DNA of 64,000 nt from Leucobacter chromiireducens subsp. solipictus (GTDB lineage: Bacteria; Actinomycetota; Actinomycetes; Actinomycetales; Microbacteriaceae): positions 285,423 to 349,422 of the forward strand of contig NZ_QYAC01000001.1 of NCBI RefSeq assembly GCF_016758195.1. The letters run 5' to 3'. Below are positions 20,054 to 29,063 of this stretch, one piece after another (the first letter of the stretch is position 1; each line of letters opens with the position of its first letter). Made by a program: the position numbers and the translations under genes. The notes under the pieces were generated by a model that was not told the origin of the DNA, ran no database searches, and was given only the letters and a program-made list of their open reading frames with translations.

Positions 20054-20970
20054 CAGACGACGCCCAGAACGAGTGCGACGCCGTAGACACCGACTGCGGA
20101 AGGAAGCACCGAGTCGAGACGATCGAGGAACCCGCCGTGGCCGGGAATCCAACTGCTCATGTCTTTCACTCCCAGATTGCGTTTGATCAGGGACTCCGTG
20201 AGATCGCCGCCCGTCGCGGTCAGGAGCACGACCACCCCGAGGATGATCCCCACCCACCAGGGCTGCTGCAGCGCGAAGATCGACGCGAGCACGCCGACCG
20301 CCATCGCGACGATCGCCGCCCCGATAAATCCTTCCCAGGTCTTATTCGGGCTAATCCGGGGGGTCATCTTGTGCCGGCCGAGCGTGACCCCAGCCGCGTA
20401 GGCGCCCACGTCGACCGAGACGACGATGAGCACGAGCGAGAATACCCACCACTCACCTCGATCGGCGGCGACGAGGAGCACCGTGAACGACGCGAGAAAC
20501 GCGACGTAGACGAGGGTGAACAGCCCCGAGAAAACGTCCCGGATCAGGGTCCGGGGCGGCGTCTCCCACGCGGGGAGCAGGCCCTCAAGCAGCCGCCACA
20601 CGGTCAGCAGGGCCGAGCCGGCGAAGAGGCCGAGGAGCATGCCCTCCGCCCCCCACAGGTAGGCACCCACGACAACGGTGAGGCCGCCGAGCACCACGCC
20701 GATCCGCGGGACACGGCGGCCGGCGACGCGGAACGCCGAGGCCAGCTCCACGAGCGCGACCCCCACCAGCGCCGCGACAAGCACCACGAAGAGTTCCTTC
20801 ACCAGCAGGAGGCTGACGAGGAACACCCCGCCGAACACCAGCCCGGAGAGGATCGCGAAGAAGAGGTTCCGCCCCGCGCGGGCTTCGATCCGCGCATTGG
20901 TCGCCTCAAGCTGCGCGCGCGTCGATTCCAGCGCGCTTCGCAGTTCTTCGCGCTTCTCCGAGCCGGTCAT
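20053..20970 (-). CDS. cdsA: phosphatidate cytidylyltransferase
   Basis: Makes CDP-diacylglycerol from phosphatidate and CTP, the branch point of phospholipid synthesis. 305 residues with about eight hydrophobic segments. The CdsA signature is near the C-terminus: SLIKRNLGVKDMSSWIPGHG followed by GFLDRLDS. The N-terminal 33 residues are charged and cytoplasmic. The gene follows frr by 5 bp and overlaps the DivIVA-domain gene by one base. Confidence 0.96.
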   Translation of the reverse strand: MTGSEKREELRSALESTRAQLEATNARIEARAGRNLFFAILSGLVFGGVFLVSLLLVKELFVVLVAALVGVALVELASAFRVAGRRVPRIGVVLGGLTVVVGAYLWGAEGMLLGLFAGSALLTVWRLLEGLLPAWETPPRTLIRDVFSGLFTLVYVAFLASFTVLLVAADRGEWWVFSLVLIVVSVDVGAYAAGVTLGRHKMTPRISPNKTWEGFIGAAIVAMAVGVLASIFALQQPWWVGIILGVVVLLTATGGDLTESLIKRNLGVKDMSSWIPGHGGFLDRLDSVLPSAVGVYGVALVLGVV

Positions 20971-20975
20971 GCCGC

Positions 20976-21530
20976 TTAGACCTCCAGCAGCTCAGCTTCT
21001 TTGCGCTTGAGCGCCTCATCGATCTGCTCGATGAACTGCTTCGTCACGGCCTCGAGCTCCTTCTCGGCGCGGGCGACCTCGTCCTCGCCGATCTCGCTCT
21101 TCAGCGCTTCAAGATCGTCCTTGCCCTGGCGGCGGACGTTGCGGATCGCGACGCGCGCATCCTCAGCCCGGCCCTTGACGATCTTGACGAACTCCTTGCG
21201 GCGCTCCTCGGTCAGATCGGGCAGCGTGACACGAATGACGGTGCCGTCGTTCGAGGGGTTCGCCCCCAGGTTCGGCATGTCGCGGATCGCCTGCTCGATG
21301 TCCTTCATCGCACCCTTGTCGTAGGGCGTGATCAGGAGGCTCCGCGCGTCCTGGTTCTGGACCGAGGCGAGCTGCGGCAGCGGCGTCGGCGTGCCGTAGT
21401 AGTCGACCTGCAGATTCTGCAGCAGTGCGGGGTTTGCGCGGCCGGTTCGCACCGAAGCGAAGCCGTCCTTCGCGGATTCAACCGCGCCGTTCATCCGGTC
21501 CTTGATGTCTACGAAGACCTCTTCGATCAC
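20976..21530 (-). CDS. frr: ribosome recycling factor
   Basis: Splits post-termination ribosomes together with EF-G. 184 residues, the usual length. Typical segments are [14 protein letters not shown] (24-37), [14 protein letters not shown] (42-55), and the C-terminal helical arm ([18 protein letters not shown]). It starts with GTG at 21530 with GGAGA 7 nt upstream. It lies between pyrH and cdsA, 36 bp after pyrH, as in most actinobacteria. Confidence 0.97.
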   Translation of the reverse strand: MIEEVFVDIKDRMNGAVESAKDGFASVRTGRANPALLQNLQVDYYGTPTPLPQLASVQNQDARSLLITPYDKGAMKDIEQAIRDMPNLGANPSNDGTVIRVTLPDLTEERRKEFVKIVKGRAEDARVAIRNVRRQGKDDLEALKSEIGEDEVARAEKELEAVTKQFIEQIDEALKRKEAELLEV

Positions 21531-21566
21531 GGTGTTCTCCTTAAGTGTTGCCGAGCTGCTTCAAGC

Positions 21567-22286
21567 TTAGCGGTGTACCAGGGTTCCGAGCTTCTCGCCA
21601 CGGATCGCCGCGGTCACGTTTCCAGCCGGCTCCATACCAAACACGCGCATCGGCATGCCGTTGTCCATGCACAGGCTGAACGCCGTGGAGTCGACGACCT
21701 TGAGCCCCTGCACGAGCGCCTCGTTGTAGCTGATGTCGTGGATCAGCGTGGCGTTCGGATCCTTCGCGGGATCGGCGGTGTACACGCCATCGACCCCGTT
21801 CTTCGCGACGAGCACCTCGTCGGCGTGAATCTCCAGGGCGCGCTGCGCCGAAACGGTGTCCGTCGAGAAGTAGGGCAGCCCCGCCCCCGCGCCGAAGATC
21901 ACGACGCGGCCCTTCTCCAGGTGCCGCACCGCGCGCAAGGGGATGTAGGTCTCCGCGACCTGGGTCATCGTGATCGCGGACTGCACGCGACTCGAAACGC
22001 CGGCCTGCTCCAGGAAGTCCTGCAGTGCGAGCGCGTTCATCACGGTGCCCAGCATGCCCATGTAGTCGGCACGCGCGCGATCCATGCCGCGCTGCGACAG
22101 TTCGGCGCCGCGGAAGAAGTTTCCGCCGCCGACGACGACCGCGACCTCCGCGTGCTCCATTGCCGCGGCGATCTCACGTGCGATCTGGCTGACCACGTCC
22201 GGGTTGACACCCAGCGTGCCCCCACCGAACGCTTCACCGGAGAGCTTCAGCAGAACTCGACGCTTACGGGATGCGGTCTCGGTCAT
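21567..22286 (-). CDS. pyrH: UMP kinase
   Basis: Phosphorylates UMP to UDP. 239 residues of the amino-acid-kinase fold: [13 protein letters not shown] (10-22), [11 protein letters not shown] (50-60), [20 protein letters not shown] (71-90) and [14 protein letters not shown] near 160-173. AAAGGAGA lies 9 nt before the ATG. A terminator-like hairpin upstream separates it from tsf, so it may have its own promoter in the 80 bp before the start. Confidence 0.97.
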   Translation of the reverse strand: MTETASRKRRVLLKLSGEAFGGGTLGVNPDVVSQIAREIAAAMEHAEVAVVVGGGNFFRGAELSQRGMDRARADYMGMLGTVMNALALQDFLEQAGVSSRVQSAITMTQVAETYIPLRAVRHLEKGRVVIFGAGAGLPYFSTDTVSAQRALEIHADEVLVAKNGVDGVYTADPAKDPNATLIHDISYNEALVQGLKVVDSTAFSLCMDNGMPMRVFGMEPAGNVTAAIRGEKLGTLVHR

Positions 22287-22366
22287 GTGGGGGTCTCCTT
22301 TGTGGGGCGCAGTGGGGGAAAGTGTGTGGGAAAACCTCAGTTGAGGTCAGTGTAGTGCGGGCATAG

Positions 22367-22401
22367 CACGGGACCCGGACCAATATGGCCCGGGTCCCGT
22401 G
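22367..22401 (-). terminator. terminator downstream of tsf
   Basis: Perfect 12-bp inverted repeat, CACGGGACCCGG with CCGGGTCCCGTG, and an 11-nt loop. It starts 9 bp after the tsf stop and separates rpsB-tsf from pyrH-frr-cdsA. Confidence 0.8.
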
Positions 22402-22409
22402 AACACCAG

Positions 22410-23240
22410 TTAGGCGCCGACCTTGCTGCGTGCGAAGCCGGTGACCGTGATCCCGGCCGCGGCGGCGACCTTCTGGACCTCGCGCTTCTCATCGTCAAGC
22501 GCGTGCACCTGCTCGCCGAGCACGACCTGCTTGAAGAACGCGTTCAGACGCCCCTCAACGATCTTCGGGAGTGCTGCCTCGGGCTTGCCCTCGTTCTTCG
22601 AGATCTCGGTGACGATCTCGCGCTCCTTCTCGACGTCAGCCGCGGGAACCTCGTCGCGCGTGACGTAGAGCGGATCAGCGAACGAGATGTGACGCGCGAT
22701 GCTGAGTGCAGCCTCTGCGCCGTCGCCCTCGTAGCCCACGACCACGCCGATCTGCGGGGGCAGATCCTTCGAGGTCTGGTGCAGGTAGACCGAGGTGCCC
22801 GGCGCCTCAACGCGGGAGACCTTGCGGAGCTCGATGCGCTCGCCAATGATCGCCGACTCGTCGGTGATCACGTCGGCAACGGTCTTGCCCTCGAGGGGCG
22901 CCGCGAGGGCTTCCTCGACGGTGCCCGCCGAAGCGGCGACGACGGCGTCGATGACGCGGTCGGCCAGCGCGATGAACTTCTCGTTCTTCGCAACGAAGTC
23001 CGTCTCGCAGACGATCTCGATCATCGTGGCAGCGCCGTCGCTCTGACGTGCCGCAACGAGGCCCTCGCTCGCCTCGCGGTCGCCGCGCTTGGCGACACCC
23101 TTGAGGCCCTTGAGACGCAGGATCTCAATCGCCTTCTCGATATCGCCCTCAGCCTCGACGAGCGCGTTCTTGCTGTCGAGCATGCCGGCGCCGAGACGCT
23201 CGCGCAGCTCCTTCACAGCGGCCATGCTTACTGCAGCCAT
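22410..23240 (-). CDS. tsf: translation elongation factor Ts
   Basis: Nucleotide exchange factor of EF-Tu. 276 residues. The N-terminal UBA-like part reads VKELRERLGAGMLDSKNALVEA. The TDFV motif that contacts EF-Tu is in VCETDFVAKNEKF near residue 80. AAGGAG precedes the ATG by 7 nt. It follows rpsB in the conserved rpsB-tsf order with a 45-bp gap. Confidence 0.98.
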   Translation of the reverse strand: MAAVSMAAVKELRERLGAGMLDSKNALVEAEGDIEKAIEILRLKGLKGVAKRGDREASEGLVAARQSDGAATMIEIVCETDFVAKNEKFIALADRVIDAVVAASAGTVEEALAAPLEGKTVADVITDESAIIGERIELRKVSRVEAPGTSVYLHQTSKDLPPQIGVVVGYEGDGAEAALSIARHISFADPLYVTRDEVPAADVEKEREIVTEISKNEGKPEAALPKIVEGRLNAFFKQVVLGEQVHALDDEKREVQKVAAAAGITVTGFARSKVGA

Positions 23241-23285
23241 GTGTGACTCCTTCTGAGTGGTTCAGTGAACGGTGGGGAAACCGAA

Positions 23286-24140
23286 TTACTCGGCTGCCGG
23301 TGCCTCTGCGGCGGCTTCCTCGGCAGCGGGTGCCTCGGTTGCCTCAGCGGCGGGTGCCTCGGTCGCTTCAGCGGCGGGCGCGTCTGCGTTGAGCAGCTCA
23401 ACTTCCCACTCAGCGAGGGGCTCAGCAGCAGCTTCGCCGGCCTCGGGCTTCTGGTGACGCTCCATGAGGCCCTCGGCAACCGCGTCAGCGATCACGCGGG
23501 TGAGGAGTGCGACGGAACGGATCGCGTCGTCGTTACCCGGGATCGGGTAGGTGACCTCGTCGGGATCGCAGTTCGTGTCGAGGATCGCAATGACGGGGAT
23601 TCCCAGCTTGCGCGCCTCGTCGATCGCGAGGTGCTCCTTCTTGGTGTCGACGACCCAGAGCGCCGACGGCGTCTTGCCCATGTTGCGGATGCCGCCGAGC
23701 GACTTCTGCAGCTTGTCGAGCTCGCGCTTCTTGAGGAGGAGCTCCTTCTTGGTGAAGCCGCTCGTGGTGCCCTCGAAGTCGAGCTGCTCGAGCTCCTTCA
23801 TGCGCTCGAGGCGACCGGTAACGGTCTGGAAGTTGGTGAGCAGGCCACCGAGCCAGCGCTGGTTCACGTAGGGCTGGTTGACGCGCGTTGCCTGCTCGGC
23901 AACGGCTTCCTGGGCCTGCTTCTTGGTGCCGACGAAGAGCACGTTGCCGCCGCGGGCGACGGTCTGCTTCACGAAGTCGTAGGCGGCATCGATGTAGCTC
24001 AGCGACTGCTGCAGATCGATGATGTAGATGCCCGAGCGCTCGGTGAAGATGAAGCGCTTCATCTTCGGGTTCCAGCGGCGGGTCTGGTGTCCGAAGTGGA
24101 CGCCGCTGTCGAGCAGCTGGCGCATGGTAACGACGGCCAT
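23286..24140 (-). CDS. rpsB: ribosomal protein S2 with long acidic Ala/Pro tail
   Basis: 30S subunit protein, 284 residues. [21 protein letters not shown] opens the S2 fold and the coiled-coil and Rossmann segments follow ([30 protein letters not shown]). The last 40-50 residues are an unusual Glu/Ala/Pro tail with repeats of APAAEATE, beyond the usual S2 core. An AGGAGA Shine-Dalgarno is 6 nt from the ATG. A leader of roughly 170 nt is predicted from the candidate promoter at 24318-24326. Confidence 0.97.
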   Translation of the reverse strand: MAVVTMRQLLDSGVHFGHQTRRWNPKMKRFIFTERSGIYIIDLQQSLSYIDAAYDFVKQTVARGGNVLFVGTKKQAQEAVAEQATRVNQPYVNQRWLGGLLTNFQTVTGRLERMKELEQLDFEGTTSGFTKKELLLKKRELDKLQKSLGGIRNMGKTPSALWVVDTKKEHLAIDEARKLGIPVIAILDTNCDPDEVTYPIPGNDDAIRSVALLTRVIADAVAEGLMERHQKPEAGEAAAEPLAEWEVELLNADAPAAEATEAPAAEATEAPAAEEAAAEAPAAE

Positions 24141-24317
24141 TGCCGTTCTCCTGTTCTGCGCACCCGTGTGGGCACGCGCTTGCGGTTATGTTGGTCACGA
24201 GTGTGACCAGATCCTGGTGCCCTCAGGCCTCGCCGCTTCGTTCGAGTGAACGGAAGACCGATGGCGGTGCGCTGATGAGCGGGCACGCGAAGTCACCTCT
24301 GTCGAGGTGCATCCAGC

Positions 24318-24326
24318 AGTCTAGCA
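24318..24326 (-). promoter_or_regulatory. candidate extended -10 promoter of rpsB
   Basis: Minus-strand TGCTAGACT matches an extended -10 element (TGN followed by TANNNT). No good -35 box is seen. The transcript would carry about 170 nt of leader, including a 6-bp hairpin (CACCTC/GAGGTG near 24293-24310), which could host S2 autoregulation. Confidence 0.35.
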
Positions 24327-24380
24327 TCCGCGCGGTGCCTCGTGCGTGCACGGCGCACCCTGGTGGTCGTGCTGCGTGTC

Positions 24381-24455
24381 GTGCTGCTCCGGTTCGTGCT
24401 GCTCCGGGGCGTGCTGCTCCGGGGCGTGCTGCGCCGGGGCGTGCTGCTCCGGGGC
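24381..24455. repeat. five 15-bp tandem repeats in the rpsB/M23 intergenic region
   Basis: Units of GTGCTGCTCCGGGGC start at 24381, 24396, 24411, 24426 and 24441; the first ends in TTC and the fourth has one changed base. They lie in the 419-bp gap between the divergent rpsB and M23-like genes (24141-24559). Apart from this array, the rpsB promoter candidate and a small hairpin, I see no gene in that gap. In one plus frame the units would encode CCSGA repeats, but no start signal supports translation. Confidence 0.85.
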
Positions 24456-24559
24456 GGGAGCGTCGCTCACAGTGTCGCGCTGCGCCGCCGCACCGGCAGC
24501 TTCTCCACATCCGGCTAGTTTCTCCCCGCGACGCCCGGCGTGTCCAAGAGGCTAGGGAC

Positions 24560-25150
24560 ATGACTCCCCCACCACGCACCCCGCCCGACCCTGCACCGGC
24601 AGCATCGCCGCCGGCTCTCCGCGCGTCCCGTGCGTCCCGCGCACCGCCGCGTGTTGCTCGTGTCCTCGCGCACGCACTCCTCGTCTCGGTCGTCGCGCTC
24701 GCCCCGGCACGTGCAGTCGCCCCGGCGGTCGGAGGTCCGGGCGGCGCGGCACCGTGGCTTCCGCCGTTCGGAACACCGCTCCTCGTGTCCGGGCCGTATC
24801 GCCCGCCGCCCACGCCCTACACCGCGGGACACCGCGGCGTCGGCGTCCCCGCGGGCCCGGGCGCGATCGTCGCCGCCCCCGCGGACGGGACCGTCGAGTT
24901 CGTGGGCGCGGTGGTGGATCGGGGTACCCTCACGGTCCGTGTCGATGCCGACACGGTGTATTCCTGGGAGCCAATCGAGAGCGCACTCAGCGTGGGCGAT
25001 CGCGTCGTTGCCGGCGCCCCGCTCGGCACGGCCGCGAGCGGCGGGCACTGCGCGGCCGAGTGCGTCCACCTCGGGGTGCGTGAGCAGGGCGAGTACGTCT
25101 CCCCGCTGCGGTATCTGCTGGGCCGGCCGGTGTTGCTGCCCTGGGAGTAA
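24560..25150 (+). CDS. M23 peptidase-like (LytM-fold) secreted protein with degenerate metal site
   Basis: 196 residues. Pro/Ala/Arg-rich N-terminus, hydrophobic signal at about 34-53 (LAHALLVSVVALAPARAVA), then a lysostaphin-type beta-sandwich: HRGVGVPAGPGAIVAAPADG, and HCAAECVHLGV near the C-terminus. Active M23 enzymes have HxxxD and HxH; here the Asp is Gly and the first His of HxH is replaced by Cys in CVH. Such degenerate LytM domains often regulate amidases. The ATG at 24560 comes just after a weak AGGGA; reading further upstream would run through the tandem repeats. It faces xerC. Confidence 0.8.
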   Translation: MTPPPRTPPDPAPAASPPALRASRASRAPPRVARVLAHALLVSVVALAPARAVAPAVGGPGGAAPWLPPFGTPLLVSGPYRPPPTPYTAGHRGVGVPAGPGAIVAAPADGTVEFVGAVVDRGTLTVRVDADTVYSWEPIESALSVGDRVVAGAPLGTAASGGHCAAECVHLGVREQGEYVSPLRYLLGRPVLLPWE

Positions 25151-25163
25151 CCGTGTTCGTTCC

Positions 25164-26225
25164 CTATGCGCGGGGGTGCGCCTGCCGGTAGCGTTCGGCG
25201 AGCCGCTCGGTAGAGACGTGCGTGTACACCTGCGTGCTTGCGAGGCTAGAGTGGCCGAGCATCTCCTGCACCACCCGGAGGTCGGCACCCCCGTTGAGCA
25301 GGTGGGTGGCCGCGGTGTGGCGCAGAGTGTGCGGGCCGCTCGGCCCGCTCCCCGGCTCATCGGCGAGCTCCCGGGATACCAGCCGGTACACCGCGCTCGG
25401 AGTCAGCGGGCCGCCGTGATTGTTCAGAAAGAGCGGGCTGTCTCGGGGTGCGCGGGCTTCGGATTCTGCCGCGCGCGCCGCCAGTACGGGACGCGCGTGG
25501 GCGAGGTAGTTCTCGAGCGCGCGGGCCGCGGGGGCACCGAATGGCACGATGCGCTCCTTGTTGCCCTTGCCCAGCACGCGGACGGTGCGTTCGCGGCGGT
25601 CGAGCCCGTCGGCGGTGAGCCCGCACAGCTCGGAGACGCGGAGCGCCGTCGCGTACAGCAGTTCGAGGACGGCGGAGTCGCGCCCGGCTTCGGCGACGCC
25701 TGACGCGGCCGCGATGTCGGGTGCCGCGGGACCGCCGGGCTTGCCCTGGCTCGCGGGGGCGCCCGGGGCATCCGCGCTCGCAGGGGCACCGGGGGCATCC
25801 GCGCTCGCGGGGGCATCCGGCCCCGCAGGCACCCCCGCGGCACGGCGGGCAACCCGTTCCAGGATTCGGTTGATCTGCTCGTCGCCGAGCACCCGCGGGA
25901 GCGCGCGCGGGGCTTTGGGGGTGCGCAGTCGCGAGGCGGGGTTTCCGGGGACGAGCCGGGTGCGTTCGAGCCAGCTGCCGAAGGATTTCAGGGTGGCAAC
26001 GTTGCGGGCGAGCGTGCTCGCGGCGAGGCCACGCTGCTGTCGATCCCACAACCACGCACGCATGAGCTCAAGTTCGCAGTCGGCAAGCTGAGCACTGCCC
26101 ATGCGTTCTGCGAACTCGGCGAAGTCTCGCAGGTCGCGCTCGTAGGCGCGCACGGTGTGTTCCGAGTAGCCATACTCGGCGCGCACGGCCGCGAGAAATC
26201 CCGCGGTGGCCGTTTCGAGATGCAT
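25164..26225 (-). CDS. xerC: XerC-type tyrosine recombinase with a repeat insert
   Basis: Resolves chromosome dimers at dif with XerD. 353 residues against about 300 for the family. The N-terminal SAM-like domain ends near residue 125. A 40-residue Ala/Pro/Gly/Asp-rich insert follows (AGPDAPASADAPGAP and onward). The catalytic domain then shows Arg in ATALRVSEL, Lys in GKGNKERIVP, HTLRHTAATH, GHSSLASTQVYTH with the nucleophilic Tyr. All catalytic residues are therefore present. The start at 26225 is an ATG; the gene begins a few bp from dprA and points toward the M23 gene. Confidence 0.93.
   Translation of the reverse strand: MHLETATAGFLAAVRAEYGYSEHTVRAYERDLRDFAEFAERMGSAQLADCELELMRAWLWDRQQRGLAASTLARNVATLKSFGSWLERTRLVPGNPASRLRTPKAPRALPRVLGDEQINRILERVARRAAGVPAGPDAPASADAPGAPASADAPGAPASQGKPGGPAAPDIAAASGVAEAGRDSAVLELLYATALRVSELCGLTADGLDRRERTVRVLGKGNKERIVPFGAPAARALENYLAHARPVLAARAAESEARAPRDSPLFLNNHGGPLTPSAVYRLVSRELADEPGSGPSGPHTLRHTAATHLLNGGADLRVVQEMLGHSSLASTQVYTHVSTERLAERYRQAHPRA
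25765..25818 (-). repeat. 27-bp repeats encoding the XerC linker
   Basis: GGGGCATCCGCGCTCGC begins at 25765 and again at 25792, so the period is 27 bp or nine codons (unit SADAPGAPA on the minus strand). The flanks carry degraded copies. Length change keeps the frame. Confidence 0.8.
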
Positions 26226-26229
26226 ACTC

Positions 26230-27507
26230 CTATTGTCGCCGTTGCAGGGCCCACCGTGTCTCTCCCGTTCCCGGCGTTTCGTGGCGGGTGACCTGGCCGA
26301 GGAGCGTCAATTCGGCGAGCGCGCCCCGGGCCTCGGCGACCCCGACACCCGCGTGCTGTGCCACGTCCTCGGCCGTCCGTCCGCCCCGGAGCGGCAGCGC
26401 ATCGACGACACGGCGATGCAGCGCGGTCGGCCGGTCGGGCTCACCAGCCCCGCCTTCTTCGGCCAGCGCAGCCATCGCGTCGCCCGGCAGGGACAGCAGC
26501 TCACGAAGATCGTCTTCCCCGGTTACCAGCGCTGCTCCGTAGTCGCGGATCAACCGATGACACCCGGCGGAGGCGGCGCTCGTCACGGGACCGGGCACCG
26601 CTCCGAGGGGCCGCCCGAGTGTCGCGGCGTGGCCCGCGGTATTGAGCGAGCCCGAGCGCAGTCCGGCCTCGGTGACGAGCGTGGCGTGCGCGAGCGCGGC
26701 GATCAGCCGGTTGCGCTGCAGAAAGCGCCACCGAGTGGGTGCCGCGCCCGGCATCATCTCGGAGCACACGACCCCGGTCTCGCCGATGCGTGCCAGGAGC
26801 GACTCGTGCTGGCGCGGATACGCGCGGTCCGCGCCGCCGGCAAGCACCGCGATCGTGGGGCGCGCGGCGGCGAGCGCGGCGCGGTGGGCGACGGCGTCAA
26901 TACCGTAGGCCGCGCCGGACACGACCGTCGCCCCGAGCGCCCCGGCGGCGTCCGCGAGTTCGGCGGTGACGTGGGCCCCGTAGCCGGTGCAGGCGCGGGC
27001 CCCGACGATCGCGAGCTGCGGGTCCGTGAGCCTCGCGGAGGCACCGCGCACCCACAGCACCAGTGGGGCGTGCGCACCCAGATCCCCGAGGGCTGCGGGC
27101 CAGGTCGCCGCGGCCGGCGTCAGCAGGCGGAGGCCCGCCGCGAGCCCGCGGTCGAGGTCCTCGCAAAGTTCCGGCATGCTGAGCCGAGGTCGCCAGCGTG
27201 CCAGCCCCGCCGAGACCAGCGGGGCGGTGAGCTCCGCCCCCGCGGCGCGGGCTTCGGCCGCGATGCGGTGAGCACTGCGGCCCGCGGTCACCAGATCGAG
27301 CGCGGCGTTTGCGCCCAAGTGCGCGACGAGGGTTCCAGCAACCGCGTCGCCGGGCTCGACGAGGCGCGCCCAGACCACGCGCGCGGCGATCTCGACCGTG
27401 GATGCCATCCCCTGTCCGACGCCCCCGGCCGGGTCCGCAGCGAGCAGGGTGTCCAGGCGACCGCGGAGGGCGGAGTCGTCGGTGACGCTCGCGAGCCGCC
27501 CGTTCAC
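26230..27507 (-). CDS. dprA: DNA-processing protein DprA/Smf
   Basis: Binds incoming single-stranded DNA and loads RecA in natural transformation; in many non-competent bacteria it has other DNA roles. 425 residues. The Rossmann-like core is AIVGARACTGYGAHVTAEL followed by VSGAAYGIDAVAH, GGADRAYP and EAGLRSGSLNTAGHA. A C-terminal winged-helix domain (RTAEDVAQHAGVGVAEARGAL) ends it. The GTG start overlaps the comM stop as GTGA. Order yraN-comM-dprA-xerC is the conserved actinobacterial block. Confidence 0.94.
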   Translation of the reverse strand: MNGRLASVTDDSALRGRLDTLLAADPAGGVGQGMASTVEIAARVVWARLVEPGDAVAGTLVAHLGANAALDLVTAGRSAHRIAAEARAAGAELTAPLVSAGLARWRPRLSMPELCEDLDRGLAAGLRLLTPAAATWPAALGDLGAHAPLVLWVRGASARLTDPQLAIVGARACTGYGAHVTAELADAAGALGATVVSGAAYGIDAVAHRAALAAARPTIAVLAGGADRAYPRQHESLLARIGETGVVCSEMMPGAAPTRWRFLQRNRLIAALAHATLVTEAGLRSGSLNTAGHAATLGRPLGAVPGPVTSAASAGCHRLIRDYGAALVTGEDDLRELLSLPGDAMAALAEEGGAGEPDRPTALHRRVVDALPLRGGRTAEDVAQHAGVGVAEARGALAELTLLGQVTRHETPGTGETRWALQRRQ

Positions 27508-29063
27508 GGCGTCCCACCATTCCGCAGGAGAAGCGCGTGGGCGAGGTCCGCGCGCTCGGGGACCTCGTGCCCGGCGAGATCGGCGATACTCCAGGCGACG
27601 CGCAGCACCCGATCATAACCGCGCAGCGTGAGCGCGCCGCGGGCCAGCGCCCGATCGAGTACGGCGGTGTGTCCACGCGGGGGCCGCTGTTCCGGGGCGC
27701 GGAGCCAGTGGCCCGGGACCTCCGCGTTCACGCGCCACGGGGTCGCCGCAAGCCGAGTCGCCGCGCGCTGCCGTGCCGCGATCACCCGGGTGCGCAGCGC
27801 GGCGCTCGTGGGGACATCCTGATCCGGATCGGCGCGGAGCACCTGCGAGACTCTGCGGAGCGTCAGTCTCACGTCGATACGGTCCGCGAGCGGCCCCGAG
27901 ATTCGCTGCTGGTATCGGACCCGAGCGCTCGGGGCGCAGCGGCACTCCTCCCCCGCTGCACCGGAGTCTGCGTTGCCGCAGGGGCACGGGTTCGCGGCGA
28001 GCACCAGTTGCACGCGAGCCGGAAAGGTGGCGTGTAGCTGGGACCGGTGAATCTCAACGTTCCCCGACTCGAGTGGCTGTCGTAATGCGTCAAGGGTGGC
28101 CCTGGGAAACTCGGGTGCCTCGTCGAGAAACAGTACGCCGTGGTGGGCGCGCGTAACGGCTCCGGGGCGCACCACGCTGCCGGTGCCGCCGCCAATGATC
28201 GCCACGGTCGTCGCGGTGTGATGCGGGCTTTCGAATGGTGGTCGCCGGATCAGCCGCGTCACCGCACTGCCGCCGAGCGACGCGATGCTCGTCGCCTCGA
28301 GCGCTTCGGCGTCGTTCAACTCAGGCAGGATCGTGGGGAGTCGCGTGGCAAGCAGCGTCTTTCCCGCGCCCGGGGGCCCCAGCAAGGACAGGTGGTGGCG
28401 CCCGGCAGCCACCACCGCCAACGCTTCAACGGCTTCGGGCTGACCCATCACCTCTGAGAGGTCTGGTTCGGATCCTGCCGGCGGTTCCGGCGGCGTGACC
28501 AGCCCGGGCAGCGACACGGCTGCGCTCGGCCCGTGACGGTACCAGGAAACCGCGTCCGCGAGGTTCGCCACGGCAACGATCTCAATGCCGGGCACCAGCC
28601 GCGCCTCGCGTGCGCACTCCGCCGGCACCATCGCCCGCACGAAGCCCAGTTGCCGGGCGGCGACCACGGAGGAGAGGAGCCCCGCGGGTCGCCGCAGCTC
28701 CCCGCCGAGGGCAAGTTCTCCCAGGTGCGCGGTGTCCAGGAGCTGTTCCGCGGGCAGTTGCCGCGAGGCGGCCAGCGCGGCGAGCGCGATCGCCAGGTCG
28801 AATCCCGCACCGTGTTTGGGGAGCGCGGCCGGGCTGAGGTTCACGGTCGGAAAGCGTTTCGAGAGCGGGAGTCCTGCCTGGGCGGTCGCGCTGCGCACGC
28901 GTAGTTTCGCCTCCGCGAGCGCCGTGTCAGGCAGCCCGATGATCGTCATCCCGGGAAGCTGCTGTGACACCGCGGCCTCCACGGTGACGGCCGTGCCCTG
29001 CAAGCCGGTAAGCGCGATCGCCGAGGCTCGACACACCGCATCGGTACTCGGGGCGGCGCTCAC
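27504..29063 (-). CDS. comM: YifB/ComM-family AAA+ ATPase (Mg-chelatase-like)
   Basis: 519 residues. In naturally transformable bacteria ComM is a branch-migration helicase; in actinobacteria its role is mostly inferred. Domains: N-terminal Lon-like domain (GLPDTALAEAKLRVRSA), Walker A GPPGAGKT, Walker B VLFLDEAPEF, sensor region LVLAANPCPCGN with a Cys cluster (CPCG and CRCAP) and a C-terminal Mg-chelatase helical lid. GTG 29063 overlaps the YraN stop as GTGA. The longer reading upstream would overlap yraN out of frame. Confidence 0.93.
   Translation of the reverse strand: MSAAPSTDAVCRASAIALTGLQGTAVTVEAAVSQQLPGMTIIGLPDTALAEAKLRVRSATAQAGLPLSKRFPTVNLSPAALPKHGAGFDLAIALAALAASRQLPAEQLLDTAHLGELALGGELRRPAGLLSSVVAARQLGFVRAMVPAECAREARLVPGIEIVAVANLADAVSWYRHGPSAAVSLPGLVTPPEPPAGSEPDLSEVMGQPEAVEALAVVAAGRHHLSLLGPPGAGKTLLATRLPTILPELNDAEALEATSIASLGGSAVTRLIRRPPFESPHHTATTVAIIGGGTGSVVRPGAVTRAHHGVLFLDEAPEFPRATLDALRQPLESGNVEIHRSQLHATFPARVQLVLAANPCPCGNADSGAAGEECRCAPSARVRYQQRISGPLADRIDVRLTLRRVSQVLRADPDQDVPTSAALRTRVIAARQRAATRLAATPWRVNAEVPGHWLRAPEQRPPRGHTAVLDRALARGALTLRGYDRVLRVAWSIADLAGHEVPERADLAHALLLRNGGTP

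Noticed and set aside
24346..24555. A 69-codon Cys-rich peptide across the 15-bp repeats
   Set aside because: It starts with GTG without a Shine-Dalgarno and only reflects repeat translation; no independent support for coding.
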